From Heterostelium album PN500 (Eukaryota; Evosea; Eumycetozoa; Acytosteliales; Acytosteliaceae), in contig NW_008805064.1 of assembly GCF_000004825.1 (NCBI RefSeq), forward strand, positions 2,976,001-3,040,000: a stretch of 64,000 bases of DNA. Direction: 5' to 3'. Shown here in pieces: positions 22,135 through 33,059 of the stretch (its first letter is position 1; each line of letters opens with the position of its first letter). The notes below the pieces were generated by a model that did not search any database, was not told the DNA's origin, and was given only the letters and a program-made list of their open reading frames with translations. The position numbers were made by a program, and so were the translations under genes.

Positions 22135-23409
22135 ATGACTCCCATTTTTGAACCCCACTCACACTTTGATTTTATCTAAACAACAACAAAAATCAGCAAA
22201 TCAATTAATTGTTTTTTTTATTATTTTTTTTTTAATTTTATTTTTTTTTCACTATTTAAGAGAATGAATTGTCATGGGTTTGTTCAAAAATACTTTTATT
22301 TATAAATATTTATAACCTCTATTGGATTTTGAAAGTAGATGGCTTCAGATTGAAATAAGAGTGTTTCATCAACTCTCATTCGCTCAAGAACTGAAATGCT
22401 TTCAAGGTGAGAATGAAAATCAAAAACTTGAGTTTCTATATACCAACATATGTTAGGATGGTATTTATTTAACCAACTCAAATCATGAGGAAAGTAAAGG
22501 TATGCTCCTATCCACACCAAGTTATATTTTCAACAAAATCCATGCTCTTTTCAATAAAGAAAACCTTACATTCCACAATGCCAATTTATTAATGAAAACA
22601 ATAGCTGTTGCAAAATTAAAAGAAGTTTTGCATAACATGGAATTCTTCATTAAAGATCGACTCATGGAATCAACAGTAAAGAATATGAGACCATACTGTG
22701 TTGGATCTATCTCACCTGGTATTTTCAATGATTACTTGATGAATCAATCACATGAAATAAATTTTCAATATGTAATTGAAAACGAATCTTACTCGTCGAA
22801 TGATACCAAAATGTCAGTTATTATACATCACTACAAGTGCACTCTACTTGACCCAAATGGAGAGAGAAGTTACAAGTATCCAAATTTATATATAATTTAT
22901 ATATATAATTTTGGAACATACTTTTGTTTTATTTCATTTATTTTTGATTTCATACTAATATTCAAATACTAGTATTCGATCAACTTTCTATTCTTTGAAA
23001 TCAAAAGTTGCGTAATATCAACAATTAGAGCAAACGGAACATGAAATTGAAAGTAAATTCAAAGAGTTGCATGAATTCCTTGTTGTAGAATAACATCTTG
23101 ATACTCTTCAAACCACCTCACATACTGTCAATATTCAAAACCTATATTCGCTCAATGGCATGAATACAAACGTGTTCTGTCCACAATAATATTATTTGTA
23201 TAAAATGTTTTGTCTCCAATTATTTATAATAAATAAAATAAATCTAATAGTTTATGATAAATTGCGTTCAATGATTTTTGTTTGATTACAAGGTGTCCAA
23301 CAATGGTAGTGTAAAAAAGGTGGAATCAAAAAATAAATGAGATTAAGATGTTTTTGAATTGGAAAAGAATTTATAGTAATAGGGTTGATTAGTTGTTTGT
23401 TGGAAAAAC
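22135..23409. pseudogene. Region with oppositely oriented gene fragments
   Basis: Minus strand 22296-22510 reads as the tail of a protein (WLNKYHPNICWYIETQVFDF, LERMRVDETLLFQ) ending in a stop. Directly next to it, plus strand 22502-22930 reads NKIHALFNKENLTFHNANLL and on to VENMRPYC-like sequence (KNMRPYCVGSISPGIF) and HHYKCTLLDPNGERSY before dissolving into A+T-rich DNA. Neither has a recognisable domain, and the head-on arrangement suggests truncated or rearranged relics. The rest, to 23409, is A+T-rich with no gene seen. Confidence 0.35.
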
Positions 23410-26234
23410 TTATAATTGATCTAAGTGTGAAATGGCAGCTTGGAATGAAACAAGGTGATAACCAAATTCACCAGAGTTTTCAGCTTCTGTTGTAAAGTGC
23501 TCGAGAAGTGCTATGGTAAGTGAGGAATTTCCAATCACATCAGAGTGTATAAGTACATATACAAAAAGAGGGAATAGATCGTCGGCACTCATTGTTGAGT
23601 TACTATTTAAAGTATCAACTGATGATGCTTGAGGGTTCGATGGTGATGATGCGGGTGATGTCGATACCGTTGATGAAATAGATAAATTGGAGGAAGAGGA
23701 GGATGAAGAAGTAGTGTCATTGTTGGCATTGTTAGTGTTATTACTATTGTTATTTGATGTTGGTTGAAGATAATTTCTTAGGAAAGACGAGGAAGAACTG
23801 GAACTTTTGGAAATGTTTGTATTCTTTAATGCACGAGTGAATGCATTCGATGGTCTCTTGGCTTGGTAAGAGTTGAATAGCTCCATCGATATATTATAGA
23901 TGGAACTAATTGTCTGTTGAATTGTATATACAATATCAATTGGAACTACATGATATACAATCTCGTTGATCATCGAAATTGATTTATCAAATAGATTATT
24001 GTGTGAGAAATCGATATTTTCTGGAAAATTCTGGAAAATTATTAAAGTTAGTTTTAACGAATTCGTTTAAGATGATATTATAAATGTAGATGTAACATAC
24101 ACATGGAAGTAGTTTTAAATCTTGTATTGATTTAGTACGTAGGAAATCCATCTTTGATTGAAATTCACCGTTGTATTTTGTGATGGATCCACATTTGTTG
24201 AGGATGGATTTGGTGAGTGATTGGATACGGGGATAGAGTAGTCGCTTGGTGAACTGTACAATTAGGTTTTGAGTGGGAACCTCAAAGAGTGTGATAGTTG
24301 ATGGCAAGTTGTGGAGATCGATCATCTTGAGTGAGAATCGCTCGATAAAGTCTTCGATATCGATCGGTTTGATCTTCTTGTCGACGAGAACATCCTCGGA
24401 AAGTACCGATATCAGCTCCTTCAGGTGTTGACCCTCCATAAAACGACTGTCCATCGCCAGGATATCGAATTCTCGTTGGACGACCAGGTTTTCATCCCAT
24501 GGGAAGTAGTGATGGAAGTTGGTATGACACACAGAGCGGTTCAAGATGTCCTTGAGTTTCTTTGATCGTTTCTCAATCGTCTCCGATTGATATAAGAATC
24601 GCATATTCTTATAAATTGATTTCAACTTTTTCTCTTCTTGACCTAAATTCTATAGATTATTTAAATAAATACGGGTTAGTTTGATTATTAGAATTATTTC
24701 TGCCAACTTTCTGAACCAACTCACCTTTAATCTATTCAAATTGGTACGAATAGATTTGTTTATCATAACTTCAAATGTTTTTAAGAAAAAGGTAGAGTAG
24801 ACCAAGAGATTCTTTCGCATGGTGTCATCATCTAGAAATCTTGATAGATGACCAATATCGATGAGTCTTCGCTTTAGATTATCTTTCTTCTCTTTTGTCA
24901 CTATCAACTCTGTTTCCATCGAGAGGTTGCGGATAACGAAATAGTTGTGGTAGGCGTTAAAAAGATCGATTTGATGCTCCTCACGAAAGAATCTACAGGT
25001 TTTCTCACTCTTTTGTTGTAGATCTTGTCGTTTTGCCTGTAATTCATCCTCATCCTTGGCTATCTTATTTATTAAATTGATAATCTTTGTGTTGTATGAT
25101 TTCAATAATTCTTTCAACTATACAGTGTTGAATTGATGTATGAATTAATTAATAACTAAAAAAATATTACAACTAATTTCTTCTTTGCTTCTTACCCTTT
25201 TAACTTTTTGGTTATTTTCAAGATCTATTAGATTACGATATTGTCTGAGTTCATTGATGCTAGTTTTAATGGTTGTGCGTGGGTGATCTGAGTGCTCCAT
25301 TCCTTTTCCGCCGAAAATGATTGTGGAGTTGGGACCGATCGGTGTAGATGATGAGATCAATGGGATTGGGAGCATGTTCTCCATTAGTGAGTTCGAGTGG
25401 ACAATGGTCGCCTTTCTAGCTTGGCTAACGATACCGCTGTTTCTCGGTGATTGCATCTGTGGTGGTGTGACAGACGGTGATGTCGATGTTGAAGACGATG
25501 GAGATTGTTTGACTGTTGGCGACTTGCTACTTGGACTGCTTGTACCACTGTTTGTGTTACTGTTGCTGTCGACAGCAGCATTGAAACTACCTGGAAAAGT
25601 TGATCTATGCTTCAATCCAGGATTGACAGGTTCGATATTGACCACGGATTGTCTGGTGAACGAGTATTTGGAGGGGTCGGTTGAGGATCTTGGATGATTC
25701 CATGAAATCTTGCTGCCGTTACTACGCCATTTGCTAGACATAAAGTCAGATGGTTTCGATGAGCTACCAGAGAGCTTTGGTGAAGGAATCGATCCGTTGA
25801 GCCAAGAGGTAACTGGACTCGTTGTGTATGAACTATCTGATGATAGATCTGGAGATGTCGTTGATGATGAGTATTGATCATCTACAGCTTGTTGATGTTC
25901 CACGTGATGGACTTGATCTAGATTCTCTGCACTTGATCTTAGGAGAGTTGGTGAGGTGGTAGTCGATGGTGGAAGTGTTGGCAGACTCGGTTCTGATCTT
26001 GAGAATATTTTAGATGTAGAACTGATGGTGGTTGGTGCTGCGTAGTGCTTCTTAACTTCAGAGGTTGGTGGGATTTTGATTTCTCTTCTTGAATTTCGAA
26101 GATTGTCTTCAATCCCACGCAAATCGACCACAAGTGAATCAATATCTAATAAAAGTGAATTTAGGTCATCTTCATCATCATCATCATCCAAAATCTCTTT
26201 GAAATTTATATCTGGTGATTTAGCTTTGAAATTC

Positions 26235-26290
<56 letters not shown>

Positions 26291-26815
26291 GTTATTATTA
26301 TGGTGATGACGATGATTATTTTGATTACTTTGATTATTATTATTGTTGTTGCTATTGTTATTAATTGTTGAATTTTGTTGTTTTAACCAAATATTTGAAT
26401 AATATTTCGATCCATCTATTAAATCATCTAGAAAATCGGATGCTGAATTGAATACATCGTTTTCATTGCTATTTCGATTGTTGTTGTTGTTGCTTTTGGT
26501 TGCTTGTTTTGGAGATAAACCATTGTTGTTGTTGTTGTTGTTGTGATGGTGTTGACCAATCGAATTGTTATTATTATAGTTATAGTTTATTTTACTATGA
26601 GTGATGAACATGCTGCTTTTGGAGGAAGCTTTGTTCACTTCGATGTCACTGCCAAGCGATGATGATCCATTATCACTTTTCAGCTCCAACAGCTTGTCGA
26701 CTGTATCGAAAAGATTGACATCTAAATCCGATTTCTTAAATGTATTGTTGGCATTTGATACGGTACCAAAATTTTTATTTTTAGAAATCGACGAAATGGA
26801 ATTTAGGTATACCAT
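23410..26815 (-). CDS. VPS9-domain Rab guanine-nucleotide exchange factor
   Basis: Four exons, 26815-25196, 25117-24725, 24649-24101 and 24030-23410, give 1060 residues with every junction in frame. The first ~540 residues are low-complexity (poly-N, His-rich, Ser/Thr/Pro) and probably disordered. Residues ~540-680 are charged and helical, likely coiled coil. The VPS9 domain occupies the end: RFMEGQHLKELISVLSEDVL region, then the signature SADDLFPLFVYVLIHSDV and GEFGYHLVSFQAAISHLDQL, interrupted by a ~100-residue Ser/Asn insert. VPS9 domains activate Rab5/Rab21-type GTPases in endocytosis and phagosome maturation. No ankyrin, RUN or Ras-association domain is evident, so the closest animal counterpart is unclear. 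Confidence 0.85.
26236..26290. repeat. Coding microsatellite (TTA/ATT)n, poly-Asn in the VPS9 protein
   Basis: An uninterrupted ATT-type run that reads AAT, poly-Asn, on the minus strand inside the disordered N-terminal region. Confidence 0.85.
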
Positions 26816-26917
26816 TATTATGGATTTGGATTATGTGGGTCGAAAAATATAAAAAAAAAAAAAAATCTACTTCTTTTGCTACTTCTTTGCTACCTTTTAA
26901 TTATTCTACTATCTATC

Positions 26918-26979
<62 letters not shown>

Positions 26980-27815
26980 GTCTCTCAAAATAAACATATC
27001 TTTTTTTTAAATTTTTAAAAACATATTATGTTAATTTCGTAGTAGTATCTTAAGATGAATTGAATTGAATTCAATATGCGGAATGTGCAATGTAGTGTAG
27101 TTTGAAGTAAAATGAACAGCAAAAGTAAAAGTAGCAAGAATTATAGTATTTTAATTTGTGTAGTATGTAAAAAATAATAAGATATTAAATTCAAGTGAGA
27201 AGATGTGCAAAAAAAAAAAAAAAAAACAAATTTTATTGGTGGGAGAGAAACTTTGCCTACTTTGAAGCAAAAAACTATTGAAAAACTAAAAAATAAAAAT
27301 AAAGCCTCTCCGATACATTAAGCACCCCATTTCTTTGATCATTCATCAACACACCAAGATATTTTGTTGCATCGATGATTGTTATGTTTTTTTTTACTGT
27401 TTTCGAAAAAAAAAAAAATCAAATCTTGAATAAAAAAATATTTTGTCTTTTTTGATAATGAAAAGGTTTTATTTCAGTGAACCAATGTAATAATACAGAT
27501 CTTTTTTTAATTTTCTATTATTAATTTTAGAGAATTCGTGTTATTCTAAAAAATAAAATAAAATCAACAATAATAATAATAATATAATTACAGAAAATAA
27601 ATAAATAAAAAGTACTAAGATTTTAATAGTAAATGAAAATGATAAAGAAAAATAATTCTATTATATCTTTAGTTTGTTTTTTAAAGAGAAAAATTTTTTA
27701 AAGAGAAGTTAAATTTATTTAGTTCTCTTTATTCGACGGCTATCAGATGTATTTTCTTGTTTACGTTTGTAGTTTGTTTCTTTCTTTAAATAGTATGTTG
27801 TAAAGTTAATTATTC
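26816..27815. other. Upstream region of the VPS9 gene with (TTA)n microsatellite
   Basis: A+T-rich. A long perfect TTA/ATT microsatellite lies at about 26919-26979, followed by poly-A tracts near 27210 and 27405. It contains the VPS9-gene promoter; no coding frame recognised. Confidence 0.5.
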
Positions 27816-28110
27816 TATTATTTAAAGTTGTTCGGTTTACCATTTCTTTGGCAATAAACACGCGGACGTAAGTAGCCATTGGTCTTTGCAGTTGAAGGAG
27901 TTGGTTGACTCAATTCGTCATCAATGGTGTCTTCTATCTCACTACTGGATTCCACAGTATCAACAGACTCTACTTCTGTGTCAGTACCTCCCAAGTTATC
28001 CGATTCCTTCTCTTTTCATCAGCAGACTGTACTTCTGTGTCAACACTTTCCAAGCTACCACAATCCATATTGGAGTTTTCAGTACCAGTCCCCTCAACCC
28101 TCTAAAATAT
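27816..28110 (-). pseudogene. Decayed coding remnant with acidic repeats, family unknown
   Basis: Minus-strand reading shows protein-like, clearly non-random sequence in more than one frame: SLESVDTEVQSADE and GTDTEVESVDTVESSSEIED (two related acidic stretches), ending YLRPRVYCQRNGKPNNFK and a stop near 27818. Composition is much less A+T-rich than the flanks. It looks like the C-terminal part of a lost gene or of a mobile element; I cannot say which. Confidence 0.35.
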
Positions 28111-28234
28111 CATTCTTAATATATCGAGGTTGAAAGTGAGTTGACCAATGAAAAATCGAAATAAATAAAATTTAATTAAATTTTTCATTTTTTTTTGCTT
28201 TTTTGTATATGTTAAAAACAATGATATTTTGTAG

Positions 28235-28880
28235 GGAAGCATTGGTCTATGGAAAAGGGAGATCCATTGGCACTCATATTAGAGTTTAACCAAGATATAC
28301 CTCTTGAAGGTGAACATCCTTGTACTATTTGGGTAAAGACAAAATAGGTAGATATTCATATCCATCAAACAAAACACCTGATTCCACTCCAGATCAAATC
28401 CATCGACACATCTTGAGTAATTGGTTGTTCAATTCATTGCTAGGAATATTTGAAAAGGATCGAACTTCAATTTTAAAATCTGGATGACTTGGAAAAGCAT
28501 GAATGTCTTTTATATGCAGGAGGAACGGCATTAAATCTAGCATTGGAAATAAATGCTGAATCTGGTTTACTATATGTTATTGTGAGTAATTGTTTTTAAG
28601 AAGAATTCTTTAACTGTGTTAATACATACCAATAAAATATATGTCCATTAGCATTGAGTCTAAACAATGCTTGTCCATCTACATCTGAACCAAGACCATT
28701 TTTTCATTCCAATGGATAAGTTGGCTAATGAATGAATTGTTTGAATACATGGAGTAGTAGCCATATCCTTTACCCAAATAGTACAAGGATATTTGATATC
28801 TTGAAGGTGAATATGGTTAAACTCTAATATGAATGCCAATGGATCTCCCTTTTCCATAGACCAATACTTTGAGGGAGTAA
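28235..28880. repeat. Local inverted repeat of a gene fragment
   Basis: Plus strand 28237-28352 and minus strand ~28875-28760 carry diverged copies of the same ~110-base coding piece: HWSMEKGDPLALILEFNQ... and WSMEKGDPLAFILEFNH..., both followed by PCTIWVK. Between them, further fragments (plus ~28520-28580, GGTALNLALEINAESGLLY; minus ~28700-28630, VDGQALFRLNANGHIFYW) appear to belong to the same unknown protein. The plus copy has a pyrimidine-rich acceptor just before it, so the source was an intron-containing host gene. Confidence 0.5.
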
Positions 28881-28891
28881 TAGTGCAATAT

Positions 28892-29101
28892 TTATTGGTG
28901 TTCTACTAGGAATAATAATTTATTTGACGGGGATGTCTTATTATTAAAATATGGAGGATTAATAATCTTATTACTAGTTACTAGTTGTTGATATACCCCA
29001 ACAGATATTTGGTTACAATCTTTGGGTATTAATATTTCACAATTATTCATTTTTGATATTCTGTCAAAACTAAAAAATAATAATTTAAACATATGTAACA
29101 A
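28892..29101 (-). pseudogene. Short open frame upstream of the fragment cluster
   Basis: Minus-strand frame containing MNNCEILIPKDCNQISVGVY and ending LLFLVEHQ. It precedes, in the same orientation, the minus copy of the KGDPLA fragment, so it may be the first exon of the same lost gene. No family recognised. Confidence 0.3.
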
Positions 29102-29431
29102 TTTTTATTAACAGAGTTCAAAATGATGTAATAAAACAAAAATTGTGGGGATTTTTTTTAAAACAGGAGCTTTTTACCAAAAAAATTCATTGTCAATGTA
29201 TAAATATAGATTATCATATTTCTTTCAAAATCTATTGGAATATAGATTGTGGTGATCTAAATCAATGTACCATATATGGAATCGATTACTTTTGTTAATT
29301 CCGTCATAAATATTAAATGAATGTTGTTTTGATAGTATATTACGAATAATAAATATCTGTAATTATTTCAGATTAACATATCATTAATTTCCAAATAATA
29401 AAGAAACATTGATATATGGTAGTAGTAATGG

Positions 29432-29637
29432 GGTATACATAACGATGTAGAGGAAGTCAATTTAAAGAAGGAGAAAATCGGTAAAGTGATGAACTTAAGA
29501 GGTCATCTCTCTGGTATCAATCCTAAATTCCTGTATGGTCCGGGTGACTTGGAGATTCATCGATCATTGAAGAACATGATTACTTTGCAATTGATTTCGG
29601 AAGATTTTTACCACCACGCATATTTCGATGAATACAA
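29432..29637 (+). pseudogene. Orphan exon-like fragment
   Basis: About 200 bases of good coding composition read DVEEVNLKKEKIGKVMNLRG and on through INPKFLYGPGDLEIHRSL to YHHAYFDEY, then meet a consensus donor (gtaagtc). No partner exon is found downstream before the next gene, and no start or upstream exon is clear. Probably a stranded exon of a host gene. Family not recognised. Confidence 0.4.
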
Positions 29638-29858
29638 GTAAGTCATAGTATATTTATTCTTTGTTTGATAAATATCATATCATTCTCTTATCTGTTATTA
29701 TTCTTTTTTTGGAAAATGATAATTAATCAATAAAAACTTTCATTTTCAAGATTATTTAACAAAAACAATTTTTTTTTGGAATTCAAATTATTAAATTAGT
29801 GTGAGGTGTTTGCGTTGTTTTTCTTTTGAGATGTTGTTTTTTTCAATCAAAAGTATAA

Positions 29859-31739
29859 ATGAATGAAACACAACAACAACAACAACAAGATTATATTGGA
29901 GGTATCAGTTTAATTAAAAAGAGTGAAGTATGTCTGTTAGTGTTAAAGTATCTGAAGGATGAACGATTCAATGAGAGCTATGAGGTGTTCTCACGTGAGA
30001 GTCAGTCGATCACCAAGAACCTTCAGAAGATTGCGAATCGCGGTGTAAAGAGTCTTCCTACCATTCTCAATGAATACGTTGTTCTCAAAGATACAAAGCG
30101 TAGACATGATTCATTCGTATCGACATTACTCTTGAACAATCGTATTGGTACTGCAGATCCATTGTATCAAACCATTCAAAGCACACTGATATCACTTCGC
30201 ACCGTACTAGATGATTACTCATCCTATAGATCTAATCTTTTCACAAATCCAACAACCGCTATACCTACAACATCATCGTCAACAACAATTAATAAAACAA
30301 TACCTAACAATAACAATAATAATAATAATAATCCGACAATAACAGCAACGACAACAACAAATCCAATAATAAACAAACCACAAATAAGCAATAATAATAG
30401 CAATGAAAAGAAAAGAAAGTTTGAATTTAATAATAGCAATAATAGTAGTAATAGTAGGTCAAATCAATTTAAACAAATTAATAGTAATATAAATGTAAAT
30501 AGTAGTAGTAATAGTAACAATAATAGTAATAGTAACAATAACAATAGTAATAAAAATAGCAATAATAGCAATAATAATATTAGTAGTAGAAATGATTTGG
30601 TCAGTGCAACTATTGATTTAACAACACCAACTAAATCATCAAGAGTAACACCACCTGGAGGTGTTTCAAAGAGAAAGAATATGACACCAAAGAAACTGAC
30701 GAGAACAGGTGATACCGATATGTTTGAACAAGATTCACCTGTAACCACTTCAAACTCTAATGTGTTACCACTTACTGATTTCGGAAAGAGTCTAGAGGAA
30801 CTCCTTAGTAATCCTCATATACAAGAAAAGATAGCTGATCACATTAACTATGGTTTATCACAACAACAGCAACAACTACAACACCAACATCAACATCATC
30901 AGTATAATCAAGTTATCAACAACAACAATAATAATAATAATTCAGATATGATTAATAATAATAATAATAACAATAATGCATTTGATACAAACAATAATGA
31001 TTTAACACAGCAGCAACAACAACAACAGTTTCAGAACAATCAACATCTGCAAATTCAACAGCAACCGCTAGCATCACTGTCAGAGACAGACGGTATGGGA
31101 CTGTTACTACCGGATATCGAATGGGATCTTGGTGATATTGTATCTTCGATCGAAGCGGATCCAGAGATTGGTGGATACGTACAACAACAACTACAACAGC
31201 AATTTAACAAAACATCGAATTTCAATGATCATATGAATATTGATTTCACTACAGATTACTTTGATTCAACAACCAACAACAATAATAATAATAATATGAA
31301 TAACAATAATATAAATCAGTATAATTCGTTATCTCCAAGGAGAGATAATGATAATGAGAATGAATATCTATATCACTCGTTGCAGTCTACGCCAGGAAGC
31401 GGTAGAAGCACGACATCTATGTACAGATCAACAAGTAACAAACGACATCAACCTCTTTTTCCAATCAATGAACAAGCCGATGAACATCAAGAAAAGAACG
31501 AACAAACTAATACATCGACTACGACAACAACAACAACAACTACCACGACAACCTCTACAACATCATCTGCATCTACGTCATTAACAAAACCAAATGAAAA
31601 CAACAATGAAGATAACAATAACAATAATAAAAATAATCCTGACAACAATAACAATAATAATAATAATAATAACAATACAAATATGATACCTGACAATATT
31701 GACGAATTTCTTTCGACACTTAACTATAATGAAGATTAA
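29859..31739 (+). CDS. LisH-domain protein with an NPAT-like N-terminus
   Basis: Single exon, 626 residues. Residues ~22-55 form a LisH motif (EVCLLVLKYLKDERFNESYE), followed by SLPTILNEYVVLKDTKRR at ~65-82. In animal NPAT, the histone-gene activator, the LisH motif is likewise followed by a TTILNEYV stretch, so the N-terminal ~130 residues look homologous. The rest is mostly poly-N, poly-Q and poly-T, with conserved-looking islands: GKSLEELLSNPHIQEKIADH (~310) and the acidic MGLLLPDIEWDLGDIVSSIE (~410), the latter resembling an activation segment. Inferred to be a nuclear transcription regulator. LisH motifs occur in many families, so NPAT identity is tentative. Confidence 0.7.
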   Translation: MNETQQQQQQDYIGGISLIKKSEVCLLVLKYLKDERFNESYEVFSRESQSITKNLQKIANRGVKSLPTILNEYVVLKDTKRRHDSFVSTLLLNNRIGTADPLYQTIQSTLISLRTVLDDYSSYRSNLFTNPTTAIPTTSSSTTINKTIPNNNNNNNNNPTITATTTTNPIINKPQISNNNSNEKKRKFEFNNSNNSSNSRSNQFKQINSNINVNSSSNSNNNSNSNNNNSNKNSNNSNNNISSRNDLVSATIDLTTPTKSSRVTPPGGVSKRKNMTPKKLTRTGDTDMFEQDSPVTTSNSNVLPLTDFGKSLEELLSNPHIQEKIADHINYGLSQQQQQLQHQHQHHQYNQVINNNNNNNNSDMINNNNNNNNAFDTNNNDLTQQQQQQQFQNNQHLQIQQQPLASLSETDGMGLLLPDIEWDLGDIVSSIEADPEIGGYVQQQLQQQFNKTSNFNDHMNIDFTTDYFDSTTNNNNNNNMNNNNINQYNSLSPRRDNDNENEYLYHSLQSTPGSGRSTTSMYRSTSNKRHQPLFPINEQADEHQEKNEQTNTSTTTTTTTTTTTTSTTSSASTSLTKPNENNNEDNNNNNKNNPDNNNNNNNNNNNTNMIPDNIDEFLSTLNYNED

Positions 31740-31884
31740 TAGCTAGATAGTTAGCTAAGCGACAACTCGAACAAGTTGTCTATTGTTCGATTATTTAGAT
31801 GGTTTCTCAAAAGAATAATCTAAAAATATTTATTTTTTTTAAATAATAAAATTTTTATTAAATAAACATTATTATTTAAATCAT

Positions 31885-32340
31885 TTAACAGTAATGAATG
31901 TTCTTAATGTAGAGGTTGGCCATACAGTTCTTGTTAATGTAACCGAATTTGAAGGTTTGACCGACGTTGATGGTTGGGGTGGCAGATGGGAGAGTGAAGT
32001 CATTGGAGCTGAGACATTGGATGTTCCAGATTGAACCACTGGTTTGATCTCTCAAGTTCAAAGTACCGTCAGCAGCACCAATTACGACATTGTTGACATT
32101 GTGTGGTCCGTGGTTGGTAATGGAGACTTCGACCTGGACGTAGTGTTGTGAGTCAACATTCCATTCCTTGACAACGTGTTGGGTAAGGGTGACCATTTCA
32201 CCACATCCGTAGATACATCCGTGATTGTGTCCGTCAAAAACACAACTGTAATTTGGATTACAGAAGTTTGGACCACACATGTAGTGAGCACTCGAAAAAG
32301 CAACAGTCATCAAGACAAAAAGAGCAAAAATAATCTTCAT
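31885..32340 (-). CDS. Small secreted CBM49 carbohydrate-binding protein
   Basis: Single exon, 151 residues. Signal peptide at 1-18 (MKIIFALFVLMTVAFSSA), a short Cys-rich segment with six cysteines (CGPNFCNPNYSC, CIYGCG), then a CBM49-type beta-sandwich: VQVEVSITNHG, VVIGAADGTLNLRDQTSGSI, W in SIWNIQ, FTLPSATPTINVGQTFKFGYI. CBM49 modules bind crystalline cellulose. Dictyostelids secrete many single-domain CBM49 proteins into sheath, stalk or spore coat, which is the likely site here. The gene converges with the LisH gene, ~145 bases between stops. Confidence 0.88.
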   Translation of the reverse strand: MKIIFALFVLMTVAFSSAHYMCGPNFCNPNYSCVFDGHNHGCIYGCGEMVTLTQHVVKEWNVDSQHYVQVEVSITNHGPHNVNNVVIGAADGTLNLRDQTSGSIWNIQCLSSNDFTLPSATPTINVGQTFKFGYINKNCMANLYIKNIHYC

Positions 32341-33059
32341 TGTTAGTTTGTTTTTTAATGTTTTAGAAATTTAAATGTTTTAAGTTTATAATGATAATAC
32401 ATTCATTTTAATTTCTATTTATAGTTGTTTATTTCTATATTCTTGAATTATATCTTAAAATTTATAATATTTAATATATTTTTGTTGGCATAATGCCCAT
32501 CTTTTTGAATAGATCAGATAAAGTTTACATAATTATTATTTACACAAAAATTTTATCTATAGATAAATATTGTTTTTTAATTTTGTGGGGGTGATTATAA
32601 ATCTTAAGTTTTGTGATATGTATTAATTATTAGTTAAAAGATATTAAGAAAATATTAAATATTATTTAAAATTGGAAATTTAAATAATATTTTTCTTAAT
32701 ATTTTATATCATTTTTGGAAATTAAAATCTTTGAATAAATTTTAAAAGAACAATATTTATGAAATAACTTTAAGAAAAAGAATAAAACTTAAAAATCTTT
32801 TAAAAACTAATTAATAATATAAAGATTTCTTGTCATGATTTGAATAAGAAATGAATTTATTTTAATATTATTACTTAAAAACATCTCTATGGAGTTTAAA
32901 AAATTATTATTTTTGTTCATGATATATTTCAGAATATTTATAAATAAAATTTCCAAACATAAAATAAAGAGTGTTATACAAATGAGAACATTGTTTTTTT
33001 TTAATTATTTATAATTTTAGTATTTTTTTTATTTTATTTTATTTTTTAAAAAAATTATT
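32341..33059. other. Intergenic region
   Basis: About 720 bases of very A+T-rich DNA holding the promoter of the CBM49 gene and the 3' flank of the PA2G4 homologue. No coding frame or structured element recognised. Confidence 0.5.

Noticed and set aside
28235-28880. Miniature inverted-repeat transposon
   Set aside because: The repeated arms are coding-like and diverged, without target duplication; better explained as duplicated gene fragments.
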